A stretch of 64,000 nt of DNA from NCBI RefSeq assembly GCF_019207085.1, contig NZ_JAATOM010000004.1, forward strand, positions 496,001 through 560,000, read 5' to 3'. This document shows positions 50,548 to 59,057 of the stretch, piece after piece. Both the position numbers and the translations under genes were made by a program. The notes below the pieces were generated by a model. The model was not told the DNA's origin. It saw nothing but the letters and a program-made list of their open reading frames with translations, and ran no database searches. Source of the DNA: Variovorax sp. dw_308 (lineage in GTDB: Bacteria; Pseudomonadota; Gammaproteobacteria; Burkholderiales; Burkholderiaceae_C). Every line of letters starts with the position of its first letter. Positions within the stretch are counted from its first letter, which is position 1.

Positions 50548-51438
50548 ATGTCAGCCGCAATCGCCGCCCACGAGGTGCCTGTCGACCCGCCGCCCACCGG
50601 CGTGCCGCCGATGCCTCCGCCCTACATGCCGCCAGGTCCGCCGCCCGAGGGCGACCCGCCGCCTGTCGTTCCGCCCATTACCGACCCGGGCACCGCGCCA
50701 CCCGTCAAGGACCCGCTCCTCAACACCATCGTACTCGGCCGCGCGCACGCCCGGCGCCTGCGCGACATCCATCGCTCGGCAGGCTGGCCCTGCTGCGACG
50801 TGATCGAGATCGAGTTGCTGGCCGCGGGTCTGCTCGAACGCGTGCGCTCGACGCATGGCCACGAAACCCTGCGCCTCACCGACCGCGGCATTGCCCACGT
50901 CGCAACCTCGCTCGTGGTCAACCGCTCGGCCTTGTCGATGCACGAAGCCCTGGTCGATCAGGTCGCGCGAGAGATGACGCGCGGCGGCCGCATCGCCTGG
51001 CGCGGCCTGAGCCTGCGGGCGCGGCTGGAGCCGTTGGAGGAGGGCGGCAAGCCGCGCTGGTGCATTGCCCGGCCCGATGTCTTCTCGATCCGCAACACCA
51101 CCGTCGAAGCCTATGCACACCCCGTCGTGCACGAGGTCAAGGTCAGCCGGGCCGACCTGCTCGGCGACCTGCGCAAGCCCGACAAGCGGGCGGCCTATCT
51201 CGACCTGGGCGGCCAATGCTGGTACGTGCTGGGCAATGACGCCCGAGGCCGCTGCATCGCCTCGCCTGACGAAATCCCCGAAGCATGTGGTGTGCTCGTG
51301 CTCGAAGCGGGGCGGTTGTCAGTTGCGCGCGCAGCCCTGCATCGCCCGGTGCAACGCATTCCGTTCAGCGTCTGGATGGCGCTGGCCAAGGCGCAGCCCG
51401 TTCAGGGCTTCGACGAAGAGGCGCAAGACGCGCTCTGA
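50548..51438 (+). CDS. MmcB-like PD-(D/E)XK protein with proline-rich N-terminus
   Basis: This 296-residue protein has residues 1-55 that are unusually proline-rich, 60-125 resembling a winged helix ('VIEIELLAAGLLERV...LTDRGIAHVATSL'), and 165-290 resembling MmcB: Pro176-Asp177 ('RPDVFSI'), Glu196-x-Lys198 ('HEVKVSRADLLGDLRKPDKRAAYLDL') and 'IPEACGVLVLEAG'. These give a PD-(D/E)XK nuclease core. MmcB in Caulobacter is SOS-regulated and aids mitomycin resistance. The gene starts 17 bp after dnaE2 without a clear Shine-Dalgarno sequence, so it is probably expressed with the mutasome. Confidence 0.8.
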   Translation: MSAAIAAHEVPVDPPPTGVPPMPPPYMPPGPPPEGDPPPVVPPITDPGTAPPVKDPLLNTIVLGRAHARRLRDIHRSAGWPCCDVIEIELLAAGLLERVRSTHGHETLRLTDRGIAHVATSLVVNRSALSMHEALVDQVAREMTRGGRIAWRGLSLRARLEPLEEGGKPRWCIARPDVFSIRNTTVEAYAHPVVHEVKVSRADLLGDLRKPDKRAAYLDLGGQCWYVLGNDARGRCIASPDEIPEACGVLVLEAGRLSVARAALHRPVQRIPFSVWMALAKAQPVQGFDEEAQDAL

Positions 51439-51439
51439 A

Positions 51440-51467
51440 CCCCGAGGCGCCGCGGGCGCATTCGGGG
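51440..51467. terminator. GC-rich hairpin between convergent genes
   Basis: CCCCGA and TCGGGG pair around an inner GCGCC-GCG-GGCGC stem, immediately after the MmcB-like stop codon and just before the end of the convergent hydrolase gene. There is no T tract, so its strength as a terminator is uncertain, but its position suits a bidirectional stop. Confidence 0.45.
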
Positions 51468-51473
51468 TGGGCT

Positions 51474-52322
51474 TCAGAAAGTGGCGGAGAGCGCGCGATA
51501 GGTCGCGCCGGGCATGCCCGTCGGCGCAAAAGGCTGCCAGTTGTCCTCGGGCTGTGACAGGCGCTCCGCGATGATCCAGAGCACCAGCGCATTGAAGGCC
51601 AGGCCGCAGTGGCTGCCAGGCACGAGGATGTTTTCATGCACCGGCGAGTCATCGTCGACTTGCGCTTCCATTGGCGGCACCACGCCGTCCGAGCGCGACC
51701 ACAGGCAACTCATCGGGTGGGCGGGCGAATGCGACAGGGCCTTGCGCACATGGGGCTGCATCAAGTGCGCATCCGGCCCGAGGCGGTGCGCGACCGCGCG
51801 GTACATCGCAACCACGCTGGGCGCGGCACCGGTGCCAGCGGCGTTGGGCGTCACCGGGCTGCCGAGCGTGATCAGCGAGCGCACGCAATCCGGCGCACGA
51901 TGCGAGGCATAGAGGCCGAACACCCCGCCCAGGCTCCAGCCGACCATGCTGACCTTGCGGCCATGCTGGTGGCGCATGTACTCGAGCTTGTGCTCGAGGG
52001 CTGCGGCGTGCTTTGCCTGGAAGCCGACATTGCGGCCGAAGCCCCAGCTCTCCACCGCATATCCGCGATTCGACAAAAAGGCCTTGAGCGGCACCATCGT
52101 CGACTCGGGCGCCATGAAGCCAGGCACCAGGAGCACCGGATGGCCGTCGCCCTTGGGTGCAGTGGACAGCACGGGCCAGGAGCATGCCGACACGGTCGCT
52201 TCCGCCATGGCGCGAACACCTTCGAGGGCGGTATGCCAGAGGCGGACCTTGTGGCGGCCGGGGGTGACTTGATCCGGGTTGTTCATGATGGGCAAGTGCT
52301 GGGTTTGGTTCTTTGCGGACAT
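51474..52322 (-). CDS. Alpha/beta hydrolase, lipase-like
   Basis: This 282-residue protein has 'VLLVPGFMAPESTM' (oxyanion region), the nucleophile elbow 'MVGWSLGGVFGL' (Ser in GxSxG), Asp in 'WSRSDGVVPP' and His in 'VPGSHCGLAFN'. This arrangement is near that of short-chain lipases and PHA/wax-ester-linked hydrolases. The ATG at 52322 is seven bases after AGTGAGGTG, which lies in the end of the upstream wax ester synthase gene, so the two are coupled. It may hydrolyse products of the acyltransferase. Confidence 0.82.
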   Translation of the reverse strand: MSAKNQTQHLPIMNNPDQVTPGRHKVRLWHTALEGVRAMAEATVSACSWPVLSTAPKGDGHPVLLVPGFMAPESTMVPLKAFLSNRGYAVESWGFGRNVGFQAKHAAALEHKLEYMRHQHGRKVSMVGWSLGGVFGLYASHRAPDCVRSLITLGSPVTPNAAGTGAAPSVVAMYRAVAHRLGPDAHLMQPHVRKALSHSPAHPMSCLWSRSDGVVPPMEAQVDDDSPVHENILVPGSHCGLAFNALVLWIIAERLSQPEDNWQPFAPTGMPGATYRALSATF

Positions 52323-52332
52323 CGGCGTCACC

Positions 52333-53817
52333 TCACTTTGACACGGCACGGGCCGGGCGCTTCTTCCCGGCCTGCGCGCGCCTTGTCTCGACCGCCGCCG
52401 CGTACTCGTCGAAGCTCTCCTGCAGGCATTGCGCGAAAGCCGCCGGATCGGTCAACTGCTCGCGGCACGAGGTGACGGAGATGTTCATCCCGCCGTCGTA
52501 GCTGGTGGCTGCCAGCACCAGGCCCATGCCGTCGCAGATCGGCATCAGGCCGGTGAAGCGTGCGAGGCGGGCGCCGACCAGGTACAGCGGCGTGGAAGGC
52601 CCCGGCACATTGATGATCGAGCAGTTGGCCAGCGGCGCCAGTTGGCGCTGGTCCGACTGCGCCATGCTCAGCACCTTGCCCGACAGGGCCAGCGTGGCCG
52701 ACGACGAATGCTTGTCGCCATCGATCAGGTCGCGTGCGCCCACCGCGCGAGCGCGCAAGCTGGAGGTCTGTGCACAGATATGCGCCAGGCGCTCGGCCGG
52801 ATCGTCGATGGTGGTGCCCAGGTCGACCCGCACCCGGCCGATCTTGTAGCGCTGCGACTGGGCGTAGGTCGCGTTCATGTTGAGATAGGGGACGACCGCC
52901 GACATGCTCAGTTCAGGCAGTTCGCCGTGCTGGTCCAGGTAGCGCCGCAATGCGCCGCCGCACACCGCGAGCACGCAATCGTTGACGGCCGCGTCGCGTG
53001 CCAGTCCGCGCATCTGGCGGAAAGTCTCGAGTTCGAACAGCCGGGTCTCGAAGACGCGGCGCGCGGACACGACGGCATTGAACCGTGACACGGCGTTCGC
53101 TGCCGGCGCTTCCAGCATGCCGTGCACCATCACGCGCGACATCGAACTCAGTCCTTCGAACGCGCGCATCACGGGCCACGCGAAGGCAGCCGGGTCCTTG
53201 AGCGTGCCGAGGCGGGGGCGCAGGTACAGCGATCCGCTGCGTGGCGCGGGCCGCGGAAACCACGGCACCGGCGGCGGGGCGACCGCGACCTGGGCCGTGT
53301 GATCGTGGATCAGCGCGGTGATGCCGTCGGTGCCGTCCATGCCGATGAGGGTGTGGTGCAGCTTGGTGAGCAGCGCGAAGCAGCCGGGCGGCAGTCCGGG
53401 CAGCGTGTCGAGCCCTTCGATGACATGGATCTCCCAGGGCGAGCGGTCCATGTCGAGCACGCGTGCATGGATGCGCGAGGCCATGATGCAGAACTGGCGC
53501 CAGTCGCCCGGCTTGGGAAGTGCCGAATGGCTGACGTGCGATTCGATGTCGAAGCTCTCGTCGTCCACCCAGTACGGCCGGTCGACTTCCATCGGCATGT
53601 GCAGCAGCTTCTGCCGGAACACCGGTGCGCGATGCAGCCGGCTCTCGATCTGCGCCAAGACGGCCTTGAATCGGACCATGCCGCCCGGCGCCGTCGAAGG
53701 GTCGTAGATGTGGACCAGCGTGGCATGGGCGCGCGCATGCGGCGCTTCCGATGCAAGCAGCCGCGCGTCCTCGCCGTTGAGTTGCTGGAACCTGGGTTGT
53801 CCGATCATCGGGATCAT
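52333..53817 (-). CDS. Wax ester synthase / diacylglycerol acyltransferase (WS/DGAT)
   Basis: This 494-residue acyltransferase is recognised by its overall plan: 'RPYWVDDESFDIESHV', 'SPWEIHVIEGL' and 'AVNDCVLAVCGGALRRYL' (the ND motif), plus 'NCSIINVPGP' near the end. The catalytic HHxxxDG motif is altered: His154-His155 is followed by Asp161-Gly162 ('HHTLIGMDGTDG'), giving five residues between instead of three. It should use acyl-CoA to make wax esters or triacylglycerol on membranes. It is flanked by two hydrolases in one minus-strand unit. Confidence 0.88.
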   Translation of the reverse strand: MIPMIGQPRFQQLNGEDARLLASEAPHARAHATLVHIYDPSTAPGGMVRFKAVLAQIESRLHRAPVFRQKLLHMPMEVDRPYWVDDESFDIESHVSHSALPKPGDWRQFCIMASRIHARVLDMDRSPWEIHVIEGLDTLPGLPPGCFALLTKLHHTLIGMDGTDGITALIHDHTAQVAVAPPPVPWFPRPAPRSGSLYLRPRLGTLKDPAAFAWPVMRAFEGLSSMSRVMVHGMLEAPAANAVSRFNAVVSARRVFETRLFELETFRQMRGLARDAAVNDCVLAVCGGALRRYLDQHGELPELSMSAVVPYLNMNATYAQSQRYKIGRVRVDLGTTIDDPAERLAHICAQTSSLRARAVGARDLIDGDKHSSSATLALSGKVLSMAQSDQRQLAPLANCSIINVPGPSTPLYLVGARLARFTGLMPICDGMGLVLAATSYDGGMNISVTSCREQLTDPAAFAQCLQESFDEYAAAVETRRAQAGKKRPARAVSK

Positions 53818-53824
53818 TTTCTCT

Positions 53825-54781
53825 TCAGTCCTGGAGTACCTGTTGATTCGTCATGTGCGGCGCCGGCGTCCCGGGCGCGCCCGCCTGTTCCGCGATGGCG
53901 TCGATGATGGCTGGCCACAATTCGAAGGGCAGGTTGTGTCCCATGCCTTCGAGGATGCGCAGCCGCGCCTTGGGAATGGCCTCCGCAGTGTCGATGCCGC
54001 AGGCCATGGGCACCAGCGCGTCGTCGCTGCCGTGCATGACCAGCGTGGGAATGCGCACCTCGGCCAGCGCCGGCTTGCGGTTTCCGGACGCCAGCACGGC
54101 AGCCAACTGGCGCGCGGTGCCTGCGGGATGGGGACCGCGCGCGAAGAGACGCTGCGCCATGGCCTCGCTGCGCACGGGGTCGAGCGGGTACTTGTAGCCG
54201 CAAAGCACCGACCAGACCCGCCGGTGGCGCGCGAGGTAGCCGGGCCAGTCCGACGGTGTGGGCGTCATCAATGCCGCCATCGCCTCCGGCCGCGCCGGGG
54301 GCAGGCCGGGCTTGCCGGTGGACGACATGATGGACGTCAGCGTGCTGACGCGCCGCGGGTGCCGGATGGCCATCTCCTGGGCGATCATCCCGCCCATCGA
54401 CACACCCGCCACATGCGCGCTGTCGATTCCCAGCGCATCGAGCAGGCCAACGGCGTCATCGGCCATGTCCGGGAGCAGGTAGGGAGCCTGCACGGGCAAG
54501 CCGGCTGCCAATTGGCCAAACATGCAGGCCATGTCGGGAACGCCGCAGTCATCGAGCCGGGTGGAGTGGCCACAGTCACGGTTGTCGAAGCGGATCACCC
54601 GGAAGCCACGTCCAGCCAACGCCTGGCAGAACTCGTCGTCCCACGCGACCATCGATCCGCCAAGCCCCATGACCAAAAGCAGAGGCATGGCAGAACGCCT
54701 GCCGAACTCCTGATACGCCAGCTCGATTCCGTCGGATACATGGGCTCGTGCCTCTGCCGAGGCGGTGTCGATTGAATACAT
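53825..54781 (-). CDS. Alpha/beta hydrolase
   Basis: This 318-residue hydrolase has the oxyanion region 'LLLVMGLGGSMVAWDDEF', the nucleophile elbow 'VAGVSMGGMIAQ', the acid in 'VMHGSDDALVPM' and the base in 'EGMGHNLPFE'. It resembles aclacinomycin-methylesterase/lipase-type proteins often found beside WS/DGAT genes. The start at 54781 (MYSIDTAS) after GGGGGGAACC is preferred to a start 43 codons upstream. It heads the three-gene lipid unit. Confidence 0.86.
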   Translation of the reverse strand: MYSIDTASAEARAHVSDGIELAYQEFGRRSAMPLLLVMGLGGSMVAWDDEFCQALAGRGFRVIRFDNRDCGHSTRLDDCGVPDMACMFGQLAAGLPVQAPYLLPDMADDAVGLLDALGIDSAHVAGVSMGGMIAQEMAIRHPRRVSTLTSIMSSTGKPGLPPARPEAMAALMTPTPSDWPGYLARHRRVWSVLCGYKYPLDPVRSEAMAQRLFARGPHPAGTARQLAAVLASGNRKPALAEVRIPTLVMHGSDDALVPMACGIDTAEAIPKARLRILEGMGHNLPFELWPAIIDAIAEQAGAPGTPAPHMTNQQVLQD

Positions 54782-55105
54782 TGGTTCCCCCCTGTTCACG
54801 GCGTGTCTGATCGCACGCATTGGCAAGCACTCTATGCAGTGCGCAAGCACCTGATGCGAACGGTGGCGACAGTTAGGTGAAAACGCTGCCCGGTCTGTGG
54901 TCAAAATCACGACAACGGCTGCCCCTTCGAGCTGTCGAACCGGCTGGATGCATCAGCGAGGCAAGGGCGGAGCCAGCTCGTGCGTTATTGCGCGATGGTT
55001 ACCGGCGTCGTTACCTCTGTGAACTTTCTGTTGACACTTCGCCTGTAGGATTGCCGGCCCGTCTCGTCAACGCTCCGATCGGCGTGTGCCGCGGTGTTCG
55101 GGAGC
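54782..55105. other. Intergenic region, divergent promoters
   Basis: This 324-bp stretch separates the lipid operon from the LTA-synthase-like gene. I find no gene with a convincing ribosome site and no RNA. A TTGACA hexamer at 55031-55036 could be a -35 element for the plus-strand gene, but no matching -10 at 16-18 bp is evident. Confidence 0.4.
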
Positions 55106-55133
55106 AACAGGAATGAGTAAACAGGAATGAGTA
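55106..55133 (+). repeat. 14-bp tandem duplication of a ribosome site and start codon
   Basis: AACAGGAATGAGTA occurs twice head to tail (55106-55119 and 55120-55133). Each copy has AGGA directly before an ATG. The second ATG (55127) starts the LTA-synthase-like gene; the first opens a five-codon leader frame. Confidence 0.9.
55113..55130 (+). CDS. Five-residue leader peptide overlapping the downstream start
   Basis: ATG AGT AAA CAG GAA TGA encodes MSKQE; its stop overlaps the ATG of the next gene as ATGA. It arose from the tandem duplication. It may act in translational coupling, or it may be a neutral by-product of the duplication. There is no evidence that the peptide itself matters. Confidence 0.4.
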   Translation: MSKQE

Positions 55134-57367
55134 TTTCGCAGCCGGGTGCGCACGTTCGTCCGCCTTCGACGGGCGGGGAACTGGCAAACAGCACCGCGCA
55201 ACGCATGGGACCGTGGAGGCTCGCATTTCTTCTGGTCATTCCGTTGGCCGCATGGCTGGCCTTTGCCAAGACCCTCCTTGTCATGGACGGGCTCTACGGG
55301 GTGCCGAAGGGAGACCTTGGCTTGATGGCCATCGCGGGTTGGCTGGCGTGGTTCCAGCCACTGCGCTTCCTGGCCGCCTTGTTCGTGGGCTGGTGTATTC
55401 AGCGCTTGTTCTTCCGGCGCCAGCGCTGGGTCATCCTGCCTGTCGCTCTTGTCGTGATGCTCGGGCTCGCGCTTGCCTTTACCTTGCGTCAACCGGGAAC
55501 GAGTGTGCTGCCCGTGTTGGCAAGGTGGGCGAGCACCGCTGTCGTCCAATGCTGGGCCTTGGCGGTCTGTCTTTGGCGCGATGCCTTGTCGATTGCCGCC
55601 ACGGTGCTGGTGTTCGGCGCCGTGATCCGGCTCGCCCCGCGCATCGCGCACACGGCCACGATCACCCTGCTGCAGGTCATCGTCATCGCGCTGTGCGCGC
55701 TGGTGGGTATCGACCTGGCCTATCAGTTCGCCACGGGCCAGCCGGCCAACACGATGGTCCTGCTTTTTGCGTTGCAGAACGCGCAGGACATGGTGCCCCT
55801 GGTCAAGTCGGAGGTGACCCCCTTCCGCGTGGTGGGTCTGGTGGGCGGCGTCGTCCTCGCGCTGGCCTGGGCCTGGCGCCAACGTGCGCTCGTGCGCCAG
55901 CCGATGGCCACCGGGCCGCAGGCGTACGTTGGCGGCGCCATCGCGCTGGTCGGGACGCTGGCGCTCCTGCTTCCGGCGCCTTCTCCCGCTGTGATGGAGG
56001 TGCACCGCTATGCCGAGGGGACGCTGGTCACCCTGGCCAGGACGGCCATGCCGTCGGCAGCGTCGGAGGCCGAGGTCAACGTGGAAAACGAATTCCAGCG
56101 TACCGGCAGGCCGCCCTGGTATAGCGCGGGCATGACGTTCAAGGCCACCGACAAGACGCAGCGGAAGAACGTGGTCGTCGTGATGATGGAATCGATCCGC
56201 GCGCAGTCGAGCACCGTGACTACGCCGCAGCTTCCCACCATGCCGTTCCTGAAGCGGCTGGCCGATCAAGGCCTGATGGTCGAGGACATGAGCGTCGTAT
56301 CGCCACGCACGACGATGGCCTGGGTGGCGGTGCTCGATGGGCAGTACCCGCTGGCCAACCAGGGCACGGCGCGATGGGCGGCCGCCAACGAGAATCATCC
56401 GCGCATCCGGTCGCTGCCGTCGGCACTGCGCGAGGCGGGGTATGCCACGAGCTTCTTCACGCCGACCGACATTCAGTTCCTGAGCGACCCGCAAGTCATC
56501 CGGTCCATTGGCTTCGAGCACGTGCAATCAGAGCGCGACCTTGCCAAGCCGGGCGATGAATGGCCGACCTATTTCGGGATCGCCGACGACAAGATGGTCG
56601 ATCCGATCATGGCTTGGACGGCGACGCAGGTGCAGGCGAAGCGACCGTTCATGACAACCATCATGACGAACGTCGGCCACCATGATTTCAGGACGCCGTC
56701 GACGTGGAAGAAGATCCACTTCGAGGGCGTGGACAAGCCCTCTCTGCAGGCTTACTACAACTGCCTGGCCTACATCGACAGCGTGCTGGCCCAACTGATG
56801 GACGGCTACGCGAAACTCGGCGTCCTCGATGACACGATCTTCGTGTTCCTGGGGGACCACGGCGTGATGCTCGAGGAGCACGACGCCAAGCAATCGTTCA
56901 ACATCCTCTATGAGGAAGGCGTGCGCATACCTTTCGTGGTCTATGCGCCTGGCGTGCCCGGGTTGAAGGGGACGAGAGTGCAGGGCGCGCGGCAGCAGAT
57001 CGACATTCTTCCGACGATCGCCCAACTGCTCGGCTACCAGATCGAAGGGGCGCGGCTTCCAGGGCAGTCGCTGCTGGCGCCAGTGGATGCGAATCGGGAT
57101 CTTTACTTCACCAGCAGCATCACCGGCTCCATGCTGGGCACGCGCCGTGGCACACGCAAATACCTCTACCCGCTGGACGGCACGCCGATGCTGACCTTCG
57201 ATCTCGACAAGGACCCGGTCGAAGCGGCGCCGGTGCAGAACGTGCCGGCAGACGAACTCGCGCAGGCCCGTACGCGCATGCTCGAGTGGCAGAAGCGGGC
57301 CCAGCTGTCGCTGTTCGCGAGGCCCGATCCTTCCGCGGGGCCCGACGCTCCCTGGCTCGACAAGTAG
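55127..57367 (+). CDS. LTA-synthase-like membrane sulfatase-family phosphotransferase
   Basis: This 746-residue protein has an N-terminal part (1-290) with about seven membrane helices and a large periplasmic alkaline-phosphatase-fold domain (about 345-735). Visible active-site features are 'VVVMMESIRAQ' (metal-binding Glu), Thr395/396 in 'SPRTTMAW' (nucleophile), 'FVFLGDHGVMLEEHD' (Asp-His pair) and 'TNVGHHDF'. The plan matches LtaS/OpgB/EptA-type enzymes that move phosphoglycerol or phosphoethanolamine onto envelope glycans. It is monocistronic and convergent with a JmjC-like gene. Confidence 0.87.
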   Translation: MSISQPGAHVRPPSTGGELANSTAQRMGPWRLAFLLVIPLAAWLAFAKTLLVMDGLYGVPKGDLGLMAIAGWLAWFQPLRFLAALFVGWCIQRLFFRRQRWVILPVALVVMLGLALAFTLRQPGTSVLPVLARWASTAVVQCWALAVCLWRDALSIAATVLVFGAVIRLAPRIAHTATITLLQVIVIALCALVGIDLAYQFATGQPANTMVLLFALQNAQDMVPLVKSEVTPFRVVGLVGGVVLALAWAWRQRALVRQPMATGPQAYVGGAIALVGTLALLLPAPSPAVMEVHRYAEGTLVTLARTAMPSAASEAEVNVENEFQRTGRPPWYSAGMTFKATDKTQRKNVVVVMMESIRAQSSTVTTPQLPTMPFLKRLADQGLMVEDMSVVSPRTTMAWVAVLDGQYPLANQGTARWAAANENHPRIRSLPSALREAGYATSFFTPTDIQFLSDPQVIRSIGFEHVQSERDLAKPGDEWPTYFGIADDKMVDPIMAWTATQVQAKRPFMTTIMTNVGHHDFRTPSTWKKIHFEGVDKPSLQAYYNCLAYIDSVLAQLMDGYAKLGVLDDTIFVFLGDHGVMLEEHDAKQSFNILYEEGVRIPFVVYAPGVPGLKGTRVQGARQQIDILPTIAQLLGYQIEGARLPGQSLLAPVDANRDLYFTSSITGSMLGTRRGTRKYLYPLDGTPMLTFDLDKDPVEAAPVQNVPADELAQARTRMLEWQKRAQLSLFARPDPSAGPDAPWLDK

Positions 57368-57376
57368 GTCTTGCGT

Positions 57377-58327
57377 TCAGGTGGCCATGCGCCGCGCGCG
57401 CCAGGCCCTTTGCAGCAGGCTGATCGGCACCTTCGCGGCATTCGAGGCCACCACCTTGATCTCGTCGGCGACCGCGCTGTGCCCCACTTCCGCTGGTAGC
57501 CAGCCGCAACGGCGCAACATGTAATTGAACGCGTGCGCGCTGGTCAGCTTGTCGGATTTCTGGGTGCGGAAGGTGAAGGCCAGCGATATCGACAACTCGG
57601 CGCCCGTGGTCACCCGATGCGGCGCGATGAAGGGATGGTGCACGCCGAGCCCCGGCCGCAATTCGTAGGTCATCGCCTTCGATTCGAAGGAGGGCGAATA
57701 GGTGGCCCGCTGGCTGCCGAACATCGAGAGCAGCCGGTCCTTGTCCGCCGGACTCATGACTTCGTCGTCGGCGGGGTCCCACAGCGCCACTGTCTTCGTG
57801 CCGCGCACCTGCATCAGGAAGTTCATCTCGCGGTCCATGTGATAGGGCGTGACCGAATCCTGTGTCGAGATGAAGATGTAGGTCGAATACCAGGTGATGA
57901 CCGGATCACATTCGTCGATGGCTGCCGCCACCTCGGACAGGATGCCCTCCAGGATCGGCCGGTACGCCGGGTCGCGCTCCGGGTTGTAGATGCAGATGTA
58001 GGCCCTGGATTGCTCGAAACGGTCGAGCACATCGTCCAGTGAAAGGCCCTTGCTGAAGCGCGCGTAGGAGGAGTCGAAATCCGCGGTAGCCGGGATCACG
58101 CCGACCCGGTACTTCACTTCGCTCGGCGGCAGGCGCCGGCACAGCGCGAACAGGGACGGCAGCCTGAAGGCGGGATGCTCGTCGAGGTGATGGCTGACCA
58201 GGAAGGGTTGCCGGTTGTAGGACGCCCTGACCGTGTCCGGCGAGAAATCGATCAAGTGTTCCGGCAGGCCGCGTCCCCGCTCTGCCAGTTTTGCAGCCAC
58301 GCTCCTTGGAACGAATTCACCCAGCAT
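57377..58327 (-). CDS. Cupin_8/JmjC-like protein, paralogue 1
   Basis: This 316-residue protein has a JmjC-type double-stranded beta helix with the iron triad His163-x-Asp165 ('TPYHMDREMNF') and His237 ('HPFIAPHRV'). It shares 'NPxxxPAY/xxxG...LWD' order and the 'MDREMNF/IDRENNF' block with the protein at 63067-63996. A C-terminal helical tail (about 270-316) is basic. JmjC-like enzymes of this class hydroxylate proteins or small molecules with 2-oxoglutarate; the target is unknown. Confidence 0.82.
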   Translation of the reverse strand: MLGEFVPRSVAAKLAERGRGLPEHLIDFSPDTVRASYNRQPFLVSHHLDEHPAFRLPSLFALCRRLPPSEVKYRVGVIPATADFDSSYARFSKGLSLDDVLDRFEQSRAYICIYNPERDPAYRPILEGILSEVAAAIDECDPVITWYSTYIFISTQDSVTPYHMDREMNFLMQVRGTKTVALWDPADDEVMSPADKDRLLSMFGSQRATYSPSFESKAMTYELRPGLGVHHPFIAPHRVTTGAELSISLAFTFRTQKSDKLTSAHAFNYMLRRCGWLPAEVGHSAVADEIKVVASNAAKVPISLLQRAWRARRMAT

Positions 58328-59057
58328 GTTTGACTCCTATGGCGAACACACCGGCCACGTTTGCACGCGTTGTTCAACAGTTTGTGCCCGCAAGTCACAA
58401 TCTGTCACTTCGCTCGCGGCGGGTCAACTGGCCGAATGGCCGAGTGAGTCGGTGGCGTGGGGTGTGTCCGCTGATGTGTGCCGCGGCGGTGGAAGCGGCG
58501 CTCGGTTGGTCACGCCCTGTCGCTGGACAGGCCGGCGCACTTGTTCTGGTCCCAGCTGTACGTGAGTTCCAATCGCGGGAGTCGCGCACCGCAGCGCGAT
58601 CCGCCCCGCCGACGCTTGCATCCTTCGAACGAAGGAGCGCCCTGTGCGCGAAGGCGGTCGTGAGTCAGGTGGAAGTCACAAAAGGCTGAACGCGAGGTCC
58701 TAGGCTCGGCCTCCTTGACAGAGGTTGCGGTTTTCGAGACGCTCGTCTCGTCGAAATCACGACACCAAGAACACGGCACTGGTCGACTTGATCGGCACGG
58801 CGCAAGAGGAGGCATTGCATGAAATTCATCGTCAGGAACAGCGACCGGTGTCTTTGCGCCGGGTCGGCCCGCGCGCCTTCGGGGTGCCTGCGGCAAGCTC
58901 GATCCCACCTCCCGCCCCAATCCCACTGACCGCGAGCGCGCGGACGGCGCCGCTTGCCGCCGCACTCGGGCACATCCCGCTCATGTAGTTCCGGGCGTCG
59001 TCGCAGGCGCCCTTCATTCGCCGCCCGGAGAGGCGGCTTTCATCAGGAGGAGGAAAA
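58328..59057. other. Long intergenic region with no confident gene
   Basis: In this 730-bp stretch I see several overlapping open frames but none with both a ribosome site and protein-like composition. The best small candidate is ATG 58819 to TGA 58929 (36 codons, 'MKFIVRNSDRCLCAG...') preceded by AGAGGAGG; its later part is Pro/Arg-rich and unconvincing. A minus-strand tail near 58510 ('LELTYSWDQNKCAGL') could be a relic of a lost gene. Confidence 0.35.

Noticed and set aside
58665-58973. 102-codon minus-strand frame in the long intergenic region
   Set aside because: Arg/Gly-rich composition, no ribosome site and no recognisable motif.
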